Positions 26,818-35,496 of a DNA stretch of 64,000 nucleotides are shown in pieces. Positions within the stretch are counted from its first letter, which is position 1. The number at the start of each line of letters is the position of its first letter. A model generated the notes under the pieces. It was not told where the DNA came from and ran no database searches. It saw nothing but the letters and a program-made list of their open reading frames with translations. Location of the stretch: NCBI RefSeq assembly GCF_030846775.1, contig NZ_CP132910.1, positions 4,839,001 through 4,903,000 of the forward strand, in the 5' to 3' direction. Origin of the DNA: Geothrix sp. 21YS21S-2 (GTDB lineage: Bacteria > Acidobacteriota > Holophagae > Holophagales > Holophagaceae). The position numbers and the translations under genes were made by a program.

Positions 26818-29800
26818 ATGGAAAACCACCACGGTTCTGGGGGCAACCTGTCTGGATACTTCCGGAACGGAGGGCTCTGCCTCCTCCTGGCCCTGGCCCT
26901 CGCATGCGGCGGCGGGGGAGGTGGCGGAGGAACGACCGCTCCGGCGGCGCCCGCGGTCCCCGCCATCGGCTCCTTCGTTCCCAGCCCGGCGACGGTCGTG
27001 CCCGGGCAGGCCTCCACCCTCTCCTGGACCGTGAGCGGGGCCACCTCGGTGATCATCGATCACGGCGTGGGCGCCGTCCCGGGCACCTCCGCAACCGTCA
27101 GCCCCGCCTCCACCACCGTGTACACCCTCACGGCCGCCAACGCCTCCGGCACATCCACCGCCGCCGCCACCGTCACCGTGGTCCCCCCCGCGGGCATCGC
27201 CAGTTTCACGGCGGCCAGGAGCATCCTCACCGCGGGCGCGGCCACGACCCTCACGCCCGTGTTCACGGCGGCCACCGGAGCCGCCATCGACCAGGGCGTG
27301 GGCGCCGTGACCTCGGGCACGCCCGTCACCGTGGCGCCCGCCGCCACCACCACCTACACGCTCTCCGTGCAGGGCGCGGGCGGCACGGTCACCTCGGCGG
27401 TGACGGTCACGGTGGTGGCGGCCCCCGCCATCGCCGCCTTCACGGCGGTCCCCGGCGCCGTCCTGCCGGGGGGCGCGGGCCAGCTGTCGGCGGTCTACGC
27501 CGGAGGGACCGGGACCGTCGACCACGGCCTCGGCGCCCTGCCCAGCGGCGGCACCCTGGCCACCGGGGCCCTGGCGGCCACCACGGACTTCCGCCTCACC
27601 GTCACCAACGCGGCCGGCGACGCCGCCACGGCCCTGGCCACGGTGGCCGTGGGACCCGGCGTGGCGATCACCTCCTTCGCCGCCTCCCCGTCCACGATCA
27701 CCGCAGGCGCCGGAACCGTCCTCACCCCCGGCTTCGTGAACGCCGCCTCCGCGGCCATCGACCCGGGCGTGGGCGCCGTGGCCAGCGGCACCGGCTATCC
27801 GGTGACCCCTTCGGCCACCACCACCTACACCCTGTCGGCCACCGGCCTCGGAGGCCCCGTCACCCGGTCCCTGGCGGTCACCGTGGTCCCCCCCGCGGCG
27901 GTCGCGTCCTTCACCTCGGCGGTCCCGCGCGTCGTGGCCGGCACCGCCACCACCCTCACCCCCGTCTTCTCCGGCGGCTCGGGCAGCATCGACCACGGCG
28001 TGGGCGCCGTCGCCAGCGGCGCGCCGGTCCCCACGGGCGGCCTCGCGGCGGCGACGACCTTCACCCTCACGGTGACCAACCCGGCCGGGGACGCCGTCAC
28101 GGCCACGGCGGCCGTCGGGGTGGACTGCCAGGTCACCTATCTGGCGGGAGCCGGCGGTTCCATCCTCGGCGCCGGGACCCAGACGGTGGCGCCCGGCGGG
28201 ACCTGCTCGGCCGTGACGGCGGTGCCGGCCGCGGGCTGGCACTTCACCCAGTGGAGCGACGGGTCCGCGGCCAACCCCCGGACGGATGCGGCCGTGGCCG
28301 GGAACCTCACGGTGACGGCTGGATTCGGCATAAACGCCTATGCTCTCGCCTATGCGGCCGGCGCCAACGGGAGCCTCTCCGGCGTCCCGGCCCAGACGGT
28401 CGCCTACGGCGCCAGCGGAACCCCCGTGACGGCGGTGCCGGCCACGGGTTGGCACTTCGCCCAGTGGAGCGACGGGTCCGCGGCCAACCCCCGGACCGAC
28501 TCCGCGGTGGCCGGTGACGTCTCGGTCACGGCCTCATTCGTCATCAACGCCTATTCGCTGGCCTACGCGGCGGGGGCCAACGGCTCGCTCGCCGGCGCCG
28601 CCTCCCAGACCGTCAACCACGGCGCCTCGGGCTCCGCCGTCACGGCGGTGCCGGCCCCGGGCTTCCACTTCACCCAGTGGAGCGACGGCTCCGCCGCCAA
28701 TCCCCGCACCGACGCCGCGGTGGCCGGCAACCTCGCCGTGTCGGCCGGGTTCGCCGTCGACACCTGGACCCTGGCCTATGCCGCCGGAGCCAACGGCTCC
28801 ATCTCGGGCTCCGCGTCCCAGACCGTGGACCAGGGGTCCTCCGGCTCCGCCGTCACGGCCGTGCCCGCCACCGGCTACGCCTTCGTGCAGTGGAGCGACG
28901 GTTCCGTGGCCAACCCGCGCACCGATGCCGCGGTGGCGGGGAACCTCTCCGTCACCGCCTCCTTCGCCATCCGGACCTTCACGGCCACGTTCGCCGCCGG
29001 CACCGGCGGGTCCTTGGGCGGCAGCACCTCCCAGACCGTGGCCTACGGCGGCAGCGCCACGGCGGTGACCGCCATCCCGGGCGGGGGCTACTCCTTCCTG
29101 AACTGGACGGGCCCGGGCGGCTTCGCCTCCACCGCGGCCAATCCCCTGACGGTCGCGAACGTGACGTCCGACCTGGCCATCACGGCCAACTTCACGACGC
29201 TGTTCGTGGTCCAGTTCGCCGCGGGCTCCAACGGGTCCCTGACCGGATCCACGAGCCAGGCCATCGCCTCGGGGGGGAGCGCCAGCGCCGTCACCGCCGT
29301 CCCGGCCGCGGGCTACGCCTTCCTCAACTGGACCGGGACCGGCGGCTTCGCGACGACCTCCGCCAACCCCCTCATCCTCGGCAACGTCACCGCGAACATG
29401 ACGGTCACGGCGAACTTCTCGCGCCTCCCGGTCATCAACAACTTCCATGCGCTCGCGTCCACCATCGGCCGAGGGCAGCAGGCCAACATGGCCTGGAACG
29501 CCATGGCCTTCACCACCAGCGCAAGCATCGACAACGGCGTGGGCCCGGTCGCCATCACGACGAGCATGGCCCAGACGTACCCGATGGTCACCACCACCTA
29601 CACGCTCACCGCCGTCAACGCGGTGGGGACCTCCACGGCCTCGGTGACCTTCACGGTCATCCCGCCGCCGGCCATCACCTCCTTCACCGCCAGCCCCGTG
29701 GACCTGGCGCCGGGGCAGGCCACCACCCTCTCCTGGGCCGCCACGGACGCCGCCAGCTACAGCATCGATCACGGCGTGGGCGCCGTCGCCGGGACCTCGG

Positions 29801-31767
29801 TGTCCGTCGTGCCGCCCACGGGCTCCACCACCTACCGGCTCACGGCGACCAGCGCCTACGGCTCCACCTCCGCCACCGTGACCGTGAGCTCGGGTCCCCC
29901 GGTCAACCTGGCCTACGGGGTCAATCCGGCGGTCTTCACCCGGAACGCGGCCATCACCCCCGACAGTCCCGCCAATGGGGGCGGGCCGATCACGTCGTAC
30001 ACCGTCGCGCCGGCCCTCCCCGCGGGTCTCGCGCTCGACCCGTCCACGGGCGTGATCAGCGGGACGCCCCAGTCCGCCAACGTGGCCACCTCGTACGTCG
30101 TGCGCGGAACCAACAGCTACGGTTCCTGCCAGGCGACCCTGATCCTCACGGTCAACGACGCGGCCCCGGCCTTCTCCTACCCGGCGTGGGCGCACGACTT
30201 CCAGCTGAACGCCCCGATCGCCGCCCTGGCCCCCGTGAACACGGGCGGGAGCTCCACGTCCTGGAGCATCAGCCCGCCGCTCCCTGCCGGCCTGGCCCTC
30301 GACCCCGCCACCGGCCGGATCTCGGGCACCCCCACGGCCACGGCATCCTCCCAGGCGTACACCGTCAGCGCGGCCAATTCGGGCGGCACCGGCAGCGCCT
30401 CCGTCACCCTGTCGGTGGCCGTGGGCGCGCCCATCATCACGGTCCAGCCCGCCGGGCAGATCCTGTCGCCCGGCGATCTCCCCTCCCTGGGCGTCACCGC
30501 CTCGGGGACCGGGCCGCTCTCCTACCAGTGGTACCGCAACGGCACCGCCATCGGGGGCGCGGGCGCCGGCACCTACGCGCCCCCGGCCTTCCAGGCCGCG
30601 GATGACGGGACGATCTACACCGTCTCGGTGAGCGACACGTTCGGCAACACCACAGCAAGCACCCCCGCCACGCTCTCGCTGCTCCATGACCTCACCGCCT
30701 GGCTCACGGCCAACCCCGACGTGGCCGCGGCCATCAAGTGGCAGTTCAAGAGCGCGGATCCGGCCAACTACTACCTCGCCCCCGACGACACCTCCAAGAT
30801 CGCCTGGGCCGCCTGGAGCCCCGGCCAGAAGGCGGATCTCGAGCAGGCCTACCTGGACGCCGCCGCCTGGTACTCCCAGGGCATGCCGGCCGTGACGATG
30901 GTCCCGGGGGGGCCCGGCCTCACGGACCAGCCCGTGAACCTCCACCCCTCCGTGGCCAACGACCTCAGCACCACCTTCGAGCAGGTCTCGCCCGCCTACA
31001 TGTGGAAGCTCTACACGGCCCACGTGGCCTTCTCCCTCCTGCTGGAGACCTCCCGTCAGGTCCCCTGGAGCGTCAAGGACTACCCCGCGCCCAACCTGGC
31101 CTGGATCTTCGACAGCGCCACCATGGCCTGGCTCACGCCGCCCAACACGAACGTCTACTGGATGGGCACCTACGAGAGCGCCTGGGTGCCCTCCCTCCGG
31201 GCCAACAACCGCCCCCGCACCTCCTTCGCGGATCCCAGGTGGACCTTCCGCTGGCTCCGCGAGGCCGGGATCCTGGGCTCCACGCGGCTCGCCACCATCG
31301 GCGGCACCCTGGACTGGATGCGCCAGAACATGACCCACTTCTTCGGCGGGGACACGTTCGGCAACGACGCCGCCGTATGGCAGTACCGCGGCTGGTCGCC
31401 CATCTCCGCCATCGTCTACGGCACCACCGACCTCAACAACCCGGGCTACGGGCTGCGCCACTGGACGGCGGGGTGCCACGGCAGCACGGGCTTCGTGCAT
31501 TCGGCCCTGCGGGTGGTGAACATCCCCGTCCAGCCCGTCTGGGTCACCGGCCACGAGCTGATGTACTTCATGAGCGAGGACCTCTACATGGACCACGGGG
31601 ACGATCCCTACAACCAGGTGGTGAAGGCCTCGGGCGCGCCCAGCCTCGGCCTGCTGATCGACTCGGCCACCTGGCGGCAGCGCTTCGGCTCAGACGAGAC
31701 CGTGAACATCCTGGATCCCAATGATCCGGCCAAGATCTGGATCGGCTACGCGGCCTCCCAGTTCTAG
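26818..31767 (+). CDS. Giant Ig/B-repeat surface lipoprotein with transglutaminase-like C terminus
   Basis: 1649 residues from the ATG at 26818 (GGAG 8 bp upstream; an in-frame GTG at 26800 has no ribosome-binding site). The lipobox is LALAC followed by a poly-glycine linker. Then come five Ig-like modules of about 78 residues sharing a SIDHGVGAV core, six InlB-B-like repeats (four with QWSDGSAANPRTD, two with LNWTG), two more Ig-like modules, two putative-Ig (He_PIG type) modules with LPAGLALDPSTGVISGTP, and one further Ig module. The last 360 residues differ: GCHGSTGFVHSALRVVNIPV (Cys1553), GHELMYF (His1579) and MDHGDD (Asp1592) resemble the Cys-His-Asp triad of transglutaminase-like enzymes. 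Probably an outer-surface protein binding or processing polymers or proteins. GC-rich codon use is like the neighbours. Confidence 0.82.
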   Translation: MENHHGSGGNLSGYFRNGGLCLLLALALACGGGGGGGGTTAPAAPAVPAIGSFVPSPATVVPGQASTLSWTVSGATSVIIDHGVGAVPGTSATVSPASTTVYTLTAANASGTSTAAATVTVVPPAGIASFTAARSILTAGAATTLTPVFTAATGAAIDQGVGAVTSGTPVTVAPAATTTYTLSVQGAGGTVTSAVTVTVVAAPAIAAFTAVPGAVLPGGAGQLSAVYAGGTGTVDHGLGALPSGGTLATGALAATTDFRLTVTNAAGDAATALATVAVGPGVAITSFAASPSTITAGAGTVLTPGFVNAASAAIDPGVGAVASGTGYPVTPSATTTYTLSATGLGGPVTRSLAVTVVPPAAVASFTSAVPRVVAGTATTLTPVFSGGSGSIDHGVGAVASGAPVPTGGLAAATTFTLTVTNPAGDAVTATAAVGVDCQVTYLAGAGGSILGAGTQTVAPGGTCSAVTAVPAAGWHFTQWSDGSAANPRTDAAVAGNLTVTAGFGINAYALAYAAGANGSLSGVPAQTVAYGASGTPVTAVPATGWHFAQWSDGSAANPRTDSAVAGDVSVTASFVINAYSLAYAAGANGSLAGAASQTVNHGASGSAVTAVPAPGFHFTQWSDGSAANPRTDAAVAGNLAVSAGFAVDTWTLAYAAGANGSISGSASQTVDQGSSGSAVTAVPATGYAFVQWSDGSVANPRTDAAVAGNLSVTASFAIRTFTATFAAGTGGSLGGSTSQTVAYGGSATAVTAIPGGGYSFLNWTGPGGFASTAANPLTVANVTSDLAITANFTTLFVVQFAAGSNGSLTGSTSQAIASGGSASAVTAVPAAGYAFLNWTGTGGFATTSANPLILGNVTANMTVTANFSRLPVINNFHALASTIGRGQQANMAWNAMAFTTSASIDNGVGPVAITTSMAQTYPMVTTTYTLTAVNAVGTSTASVTFTVIPPPAITSFTASPVDLAPGQATTLSWAATDAASYSIDHGVGAVAGTSVSVVPPTGSTTYRLTATSAYGSTSATVTVSSGPPVNLAYGVNPAVFTRNAAITPDSPANGGGPITSYTVAPALPAGLALDPSTGVISGTPQSANVATSYVVRGTNSYGSCQATLILTVNDAAPAFSYPAWAHDFQLNAPIAALAPVNTGGSSTSWSISPPLPAGLALDPATGRISGTPTATASSQAYTVSAANSGGTGSASVTLSVAVGAPIITVQPAGQILSPGDLPSLGVTASGTGPLSYQWYRNGTAIGGAGAGTYAPPAFQAADDGTIYTVSVSDTFGNTTASTPATLSLLHDLTAWLTANPDVAAAIKWQFKSADPANYYLAPDDTSKIAWAAWSPGQKADLEQAYLDAAAWYSQGMPAVTMVPGGPGLTDQPVNLHPSVANDLSTTFEQVSPAYMWKLYTAHVAFSLLLETSRQVPWSVKDYPAPNLAWIFDSATMAWLTPPNTNVYWMGTYESAWVPSLRANNRPRTSFADPRWTFRWLREAGILGSTRLATIGGTLDWMRQNMTHFFGGDTFGNDAAVWQYRGWSPISAIVYGTTDLNNPGYGLRHWTAGCHGSTGFVHSALRVVNIPVQPVWVTGHELMYFMSEDLYMDHGDDPYNQVVKASGAPSLGLLIDSATWRQRFGSDETVNILDPNDPAKIWIGYAASQF

Positions 31768-31770
31768 GGA

Positions 31771-31776
31771 TAGAAT
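31771..31776 (+). promoter_or_regulatory. TAGAAT -10 box
   Basis: TAGAAT 29 bp before the ATG of the next gene and 3 bp after the stop codon of the Ig-repeat gene. No good -35 box. Confidence 0.4.
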
Positions 31777-31805
31777 CTAGGGGTTTCGCTTGCCTGGGGG
31801 TTTGA

Positions 31806-32633
31806 ATGAAATATCCGGTTTCCTGGATCCTGGGGCTCTCCCTGGCCGCCGCGGTCGGCGCCCGTGCGGAGGAGCCTCCCAAACCCATCCAGGACAACTC
31901 GTTCCTGGTGGAGGAGGCCTACAACCAGGAAGCCGGCGTGGTCCAGCACATCAGCACCTTCAGCCGGAACCGGGTGACGAAGGACTGGCTCTACACCTTC
32001 ACCCAGGAGTGGCCGGTCCCGGAGATCACCCACCAGCTGAGCTACACCCTGCCGTACCAGCGGATCCAGGACTCCCCCGACGGGCGCAGCGCCCTGGGGG
32101 ACGTGCTCCTCAACTACCGGTACCAGCTCCTCGGGGACGGGGACGCGCCGGTGGCCGTGGCCCCGCGCTTCTCCCTGGTGCTGCCCACCGGCGACCAGCG
32201 GCAGCTGCGCGGCAACGGGGCCATCGGCTACCAGGTCCTCCTGCCCGTGAGCGTGGTGCTCGCCAGGTCCCTGGTCACCCACTGGAACCTGGGCGCCACC
32301 TGGACTCCCGGCGCGAAGAACGCCGCGGGTGACAAGGCCGACATCACCACCTGGACCATGGGCCAGAGCTTCATCTGGCTCGCCCACCCCAACGCCAACG
32401 CCATGCTGGAATTCGCGTTCTCCAGCGGGGAGACCGTGGCCGGACCCGGACTCAAGGGCAGGACGGACGCCTTTTTCATCAGTCCCGGCGTGCGCTTCGC
32501 CCTCAATTTCAAGAGCGGCCTCCAGATCGTGCCGGGGCTGGCCTTCCCCATCGGCGTGGGGCCCAGCAAGGGGGACAAGTCCGTGTTCTTCTACCTGAGC
32601 TTCGAGGCCCCCATGTGGACCCCCCGCAAGTAG
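31806..32633 (+). CDS. Outer-membrane-protein-like exported protein
   Basis: 275 residues with a signal peptide (WILGLSLAAAVGARAEE). The mature part is rich in alternating beta strands with aromatic ends (LYTFTQEWPVPEITHQLSYTL, LGDVLLNYRYQLL, APRFSLVLPTG, GYQVLLPVSVVL, FFYLSFEAPMW) and finishes on an aromatic-rich strand. This pattern is that of a small outer-membrane beta-barrel, close to the MetA-pathway-of-phenol-degradation family (a porin-like family). LVLPTGD is a recurring motif in that family. The gene has its own -10 box and a G-rich ribosome-binding site, and lies 27 bp upstream of pcrA. No substrate can be inferred. Confidence 0.75.
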   Translation: MKYPVSWILGLSLAAAVGARAEEPPKPIQDNSFLVEEAYNQEAGVVQHISTFSRNRVTKDWLYTFTQEWPVPEITHQLSYTLPYQRIQDSPDGRSALGDVLLNYRYQLLGDGDAPVAVAPRFSLVLPTGDQRQLRGNGAIGYQVLLPVSVVLARSLVTHWNLGATWTPGAKNAAGDKADITTWTMGQSFIWLAHPNANAMLEFAFSSGETVAGPGLKGRTDAFFISPGVRFALNFKSGLQIVPGLAFPIGVGPSKGDKSVFFYLSFEAPMWTPRK

Positions 32634-32648
32634 GACCCCATTCGTTGC

Positions 32649-32654
32649 TAGACT
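32649..32654 (+). promoter_or_regulatory. TAGACT box directly before pcrA ATG
   Basis: TAGACT, six bases, then the pcrA ATG at 32661. No Shine-Dalgarno sequence. Same leaderless layout as uvrB and uvrC. Confidence 0.5.
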
Positions 32655-32660
32655 CGTGGG

Positions 32661-34940
32661 ATGCCCGAGTATCCCCCCGACCATCCCCTGCTCCGCAACC
32701 TCAACGACCCCCAGAAGGAGGCCGTCACCCACGTGGACGGCCCCCTCCTGATCCTGGCCGGGGCCGGTTCGGGGAAGACCACCGTGATCACGCGGCGCAT
32801 CGCCTGGCTCATCGAGGAGGTGGGGGTGCGCCCCGCCTCCATCCTGGCCATGACGTTCACCAACAAGGCCGCGGGCGAGATGGCCGAGCGCGTGCAGCGC
32901 ATGGTCCACGTGCCCGCCGAGCAGCTCTGGGTGAGCACCTTCCACAGCTTCTGCACCCGCATCCTCCGCCGCGAGGGGGACCGCACGCCCGTGGGCCGCG
33001 ACTTCGTGATCTTCGACCCCTCCGACCAGCGGAGCCTCGTCAAGCAGGTGCTGGCGGACCTGAAGCTCCCCGAGAAGCAGTTCCACCCCAAGAAGGTCCT
33101 GGAGGTGATCTCCGACTTCAAGAACCGGTGCCTGCTCCCCGAGGAGGCCATGGACGAGGCGATGGACCCGTGGACCCGGAAGGTGCTGGAGGCCTACCGG
33201 GGCTACCAGAACGGCCTGAAGAGCCACAAGGCCTGCGATTTCGACGATCTCCTGCTGCACACGGAACGGTTCCTGCGGGACCCGGCCGTCCAGACGATTT
33301 ATGCCGAGCGGTTCCGCTACATCCTGGTGGACGAGTACCAGGACACGAACAGGGCCCAGTACCTGATGGTCCAGCACCTGGCGAGGCAGCACCGGAACCT
33401 CTGCGTCGTCGGGGACGAAGACCAGAGCATCTATAAATGGCGCGGGGCCGACATCAAGAACATCCTCGATTTCCAGGCCGACTTCCCCAACGCCGTGCAG
33501 ATCAAGCTGGAGCAGAACTACCGGTCCACCCAGCTGATCCTGGACGCCGCCAGCACCGTCATCGCCAACAACACCCAGCGCCTGGGCAAGACCCTCTGGA
33601 CGGACCTGGGCCTGGGGGAGCGCATCACCTTCAAGCTCCTGGACGAGGGGCGGCTGGAGGCCGAGTACGTGGTGGACCGCATCCGGCAGGAGCGCCACCG
33701 CTTCCCCAACGCCCGCATGGCGGTGCTCTACCGCGCCAACTGGCAGTCCCGGCAGCTGGAGGAGGCCCTGCGGGCCCAGAACATGCCTTACAAGCTCGTG
33801 GGCGGCGTGAAGTTCTACGAGCGCCAGGAGGTCAAGGACCTGCTGGCCTACCTGCGGCTGGTCTGCAATCCCTTCGACCTCGTGAGCTTCCGGCGCTCGG
33901 TGAATTCCCCCACCCGGGGCGTGGGCGCCACGACCCTGGCCCGCATCGAGGCCGCCATTCCCGACGGCGGCACCGCGCTCCAGGCCACCGTGGCCCTCCT
34001 GCGCTCCGGGGAGCTCAAGGGCCGCGCCCAGCGGGAGCTGGGGCGGTACGTGGACCTCTTCCGGCGGGCCGCGGACGAGGCGAATTCCCTGAGCCTCTCG
34101 GGCCTCGTGCGCTGGGTCCTGGTGGAATCAGGCTACGTGCAGATGCTGGAGGAGGAGGCCACCCTGGAGGCCGAGACCCGCCTGCGCAACCTGGAGGAAT
34201 TCGTCTCCGCCGCGGCCGAGGCCGAGACCCTGGGGCTGCGCCTGGCGGAGTTCCTGGACCGGGTGACCCTGGCGTCGGATTCCGACGAGCTGGAGGAGGC
34301 CTCGCTGCTGTCCCTCATGACCATCCACTGCGCCAAGGGGCTGGAATTCCCGGTCGTGTTCCTCGTGGGCCTCGAGGAGGACGTCTTTCCCAACCGCAAC
34401 GCCCGCGAGGCCGAGGACGGCCTGGAGGAGGAGCGCCGGCTCTTCTACGTGGCCATCACCCGCGCCCAGACCAAGCTCTACCTCACCGCCGCGCGCCGGC
34501 GCCGGGCCATGGGCCAGGAGATGCTGGGCATGCCCAGCCGCTTCCTGCGCGAACTGCCCGAGGAGGGCCTGGAGACGCCCATCCGGTGGGGCACGGAGCT
34601 GTACCGGTCCGGCCAGGGCAACTTCCCGTCCCAGCGCCCCGCCTCGGGCGGCGGCAGCAGCGTGGCCTCGGAGCTGGGGCGCATCCGCAGCTTCTTCAGC
34701 CAGGCGCGTCTTCCGGAGCCGCCCGCGCCGGAGGCCGAAGACGGGGCCCCGCCCGAGGAGCCGCCCCACCCTCCCGCGGGGAGCTGGCCCAAGGGCACCC
34801 GGGTGCTGAGCCCCCGGTTCGGCCGGGGGGTCATCACCGCAGCCTCGGGCAGCGGCGACATGCTGACCTACACCATCCGGTTCCAGGAGGGCGAGAAGCG
34901 CATCGTCGCGCGGTTCGGGATGCTGGAAAGGGAGCCGTAG
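32661..34940 (+). CDS. pcrA: UvrD/PcrA-family ATP-dependent DNA helicase
   Basis: Superfamily 1A 3'-5' helicase acting in nucleotide excision and mismatch repair and in clearing RNA polymerase or replication blocks. 759 residues. Walker A LAGAGSGKTTV near residue 35, Walker B VDEYQDTNRAQYL near residue 225, motif III GDEDQSIYKWRGADI, motif IV EQNYRSTQ, motif V MTIHCAKGLEFPVVFLVG near residue 555, and motif VI EERRLFYVAITRAQ near residue 595. The C-terminal 50 residues (VLSPRFGRGVITAASGSGD and so on) form the Tudor-like RNA-polymerase-binding domain typical of PcrA/UvrD. The following gene starts immediately after the stop codon (TAGATG), so the two are probably co-transcribed. Confidence 0.96.
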   Translation: MPEYPPDHPLLRNLNDPQKEAVTHVDGPLLILAGAGSGKTTVITRRIAWLIEEVGVRPASILAMTFTNKAAGEMAERVQRMVHVPAEQLWVSTFHSFCTRILRREGDRTPVGRDFVIFDPSDQRSLVKQVLADLKLPEKQFHPKKVLEVISDFKNRCLLPEEAMDEAMDPWTRKVLEAYRGYQNGLKSHKACDFDDLLLHTERFLRDPAVQTIYAERFRYILVDEYQDTNRAQYLMVQHLARQHRNLCVVGDEDQSIYKWRGADIKNILDFQADFPNAVQIKLEQNYRSTQLILDAASTVIANNTQRLGKTLWTDLGLGERITFKLLDEGRLEAEYVVDRIRQERHRFPNARMAVLYRANWQSRQLEEALRAQNMPYKLVGGVKFYERQEVKDLLAYLRLVCNPFDLVSFRRSVNSPTRGVGATTLARIEAAIPDGGTALQATVALLRSGELKGRAQRELGRYVDLFRRAADEANSLSLSGLVRWVLVESGYVQMLEEEATLEAETRLRNLEEFVSAAAEAETLGLRLAEFLDRVTLASDSDELEEASLLSLMTIHCAKGLEFPVVFLVGLEEDVFPNRNAREAEDGLEEERRLFYVAITRAQTKLYLTAARRRRAMGQEMLGMPSRFLRELPEEGLETPIRWGTELYRSGQGNFPSQRPASGGGSSVASELGRIRSFFSQARLPEPPAPEAEDGAPPEEPPHPPAGSWPKGTRVLSPRFGRGVITAASGSGDMLTYTIRFQEGEKRIVARFGMLEREP

Positions 34941-35453
34941 ATGTTCAAGCCGCTGATTCTTGCGGTCCTGGCGACCTTCGCCCTCATGGGGCAGGACACC
35001 GTCGTGGTGCTGATCCACCATGCCGAAAAGGGCGCCAGGTCCTCCAACGCGCACCTGTCCTCCCGGGGGCTCCGCCGCGCCGGGGACCTGGTGGACGAAC
35101 TCGCCGCCTTCAAGCCCGCGGCGATCTTCGCCACGGAGGTTTGGCGCACCCAGCAGACCGTGGCGCCCCTTGCCGACAGGCTCGGGCTCAAGGCGGAGAT
35201 CCGCGCCCGGGGCGAGGAGGCCGCGGTGGGCCAGGAGGTCCTGGAGAACTGGAAGGGCCGGACCGTGGTCATCTGCGGCCATTCCGATACCCTGGCCACC
35301 CTGGCGGGGGCCCTGGGGTTCCGTGGCTTCTTCCCCGAAGTGCGGGCCTATGACCGCCTCTGGGTCCTCACCGTTCCAGGCGGGCCCGGTCCGGTGACCC
35401 TCGAGGAGCGCACGCAGAAGTCGGTCGCACGGCCCTGGTCCCGTGGGTTATAG
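34941..35453 (+). CDS. SixA-like histidine-phosphatase-family protein with altered RHG motif
   Basis: 170 residues. The first 18 residues look like a signal peptide or anchor (LILAVLATFALMGQD), so it may be periplasmic. The fold is the histidine phosphatase (phosphoglycerate-mutase-like) one: strand VVVLIHHAEKG, helix LSSRGLRRAGDLVDEL, IFATEVWRTQQTVAPLADRLG, and the second catalytic histidine in VICGHSDTLATLAGAL (His114). The canonical arginine-histidine pair (RHAEK) here reads HHAEK, with His26 in the arginine place and His27 as nucleophile. Loss of that phosphate-binding arginine is unusual and may reduce or change activity. Directly downstream of pcrA with no gap; stop codon overlaps the -10 box of the next gene. 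Confidence 0.85.
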   Translation: MFKPLILAVLATFALMGQDTVVVLIHHAEKGARSSNAHLSSRGLRRAGDLVDELAAFKPAAIFATEVWRTQQTVAPLADRLGLKAEIRARGEEAAVGQEVLENWKGRTVVICGHSDTLATLAGALGFRGFFPEVRAYDRLWVLTVPGGPGPVTLEERTQKSVARPWSRGL

Positions 35454-35454
35454 T
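35449..35454 (+). promoter_or_regulatory. TATAGT -10 box of the CheY-EAL gene
   Basis: TATAGT about 42 bp before the GTG at 35497. It overlaps the stop codon of the SixA-like gene. Confidence 0.5.
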
Positions 35455-35496
35455 TGGACGGATTCCCTTCCCCGTCCACTTCCAGAGGACCTTCGC

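Noticed and set aside
35443-35496. GTG at 35443 as start of the CheY-EAL gene
   Set aside because: It lies upstream of the TATAGT -10 box and has no ribosome-binding site; the GTG at 35497 has AGAGGA at the right distance.
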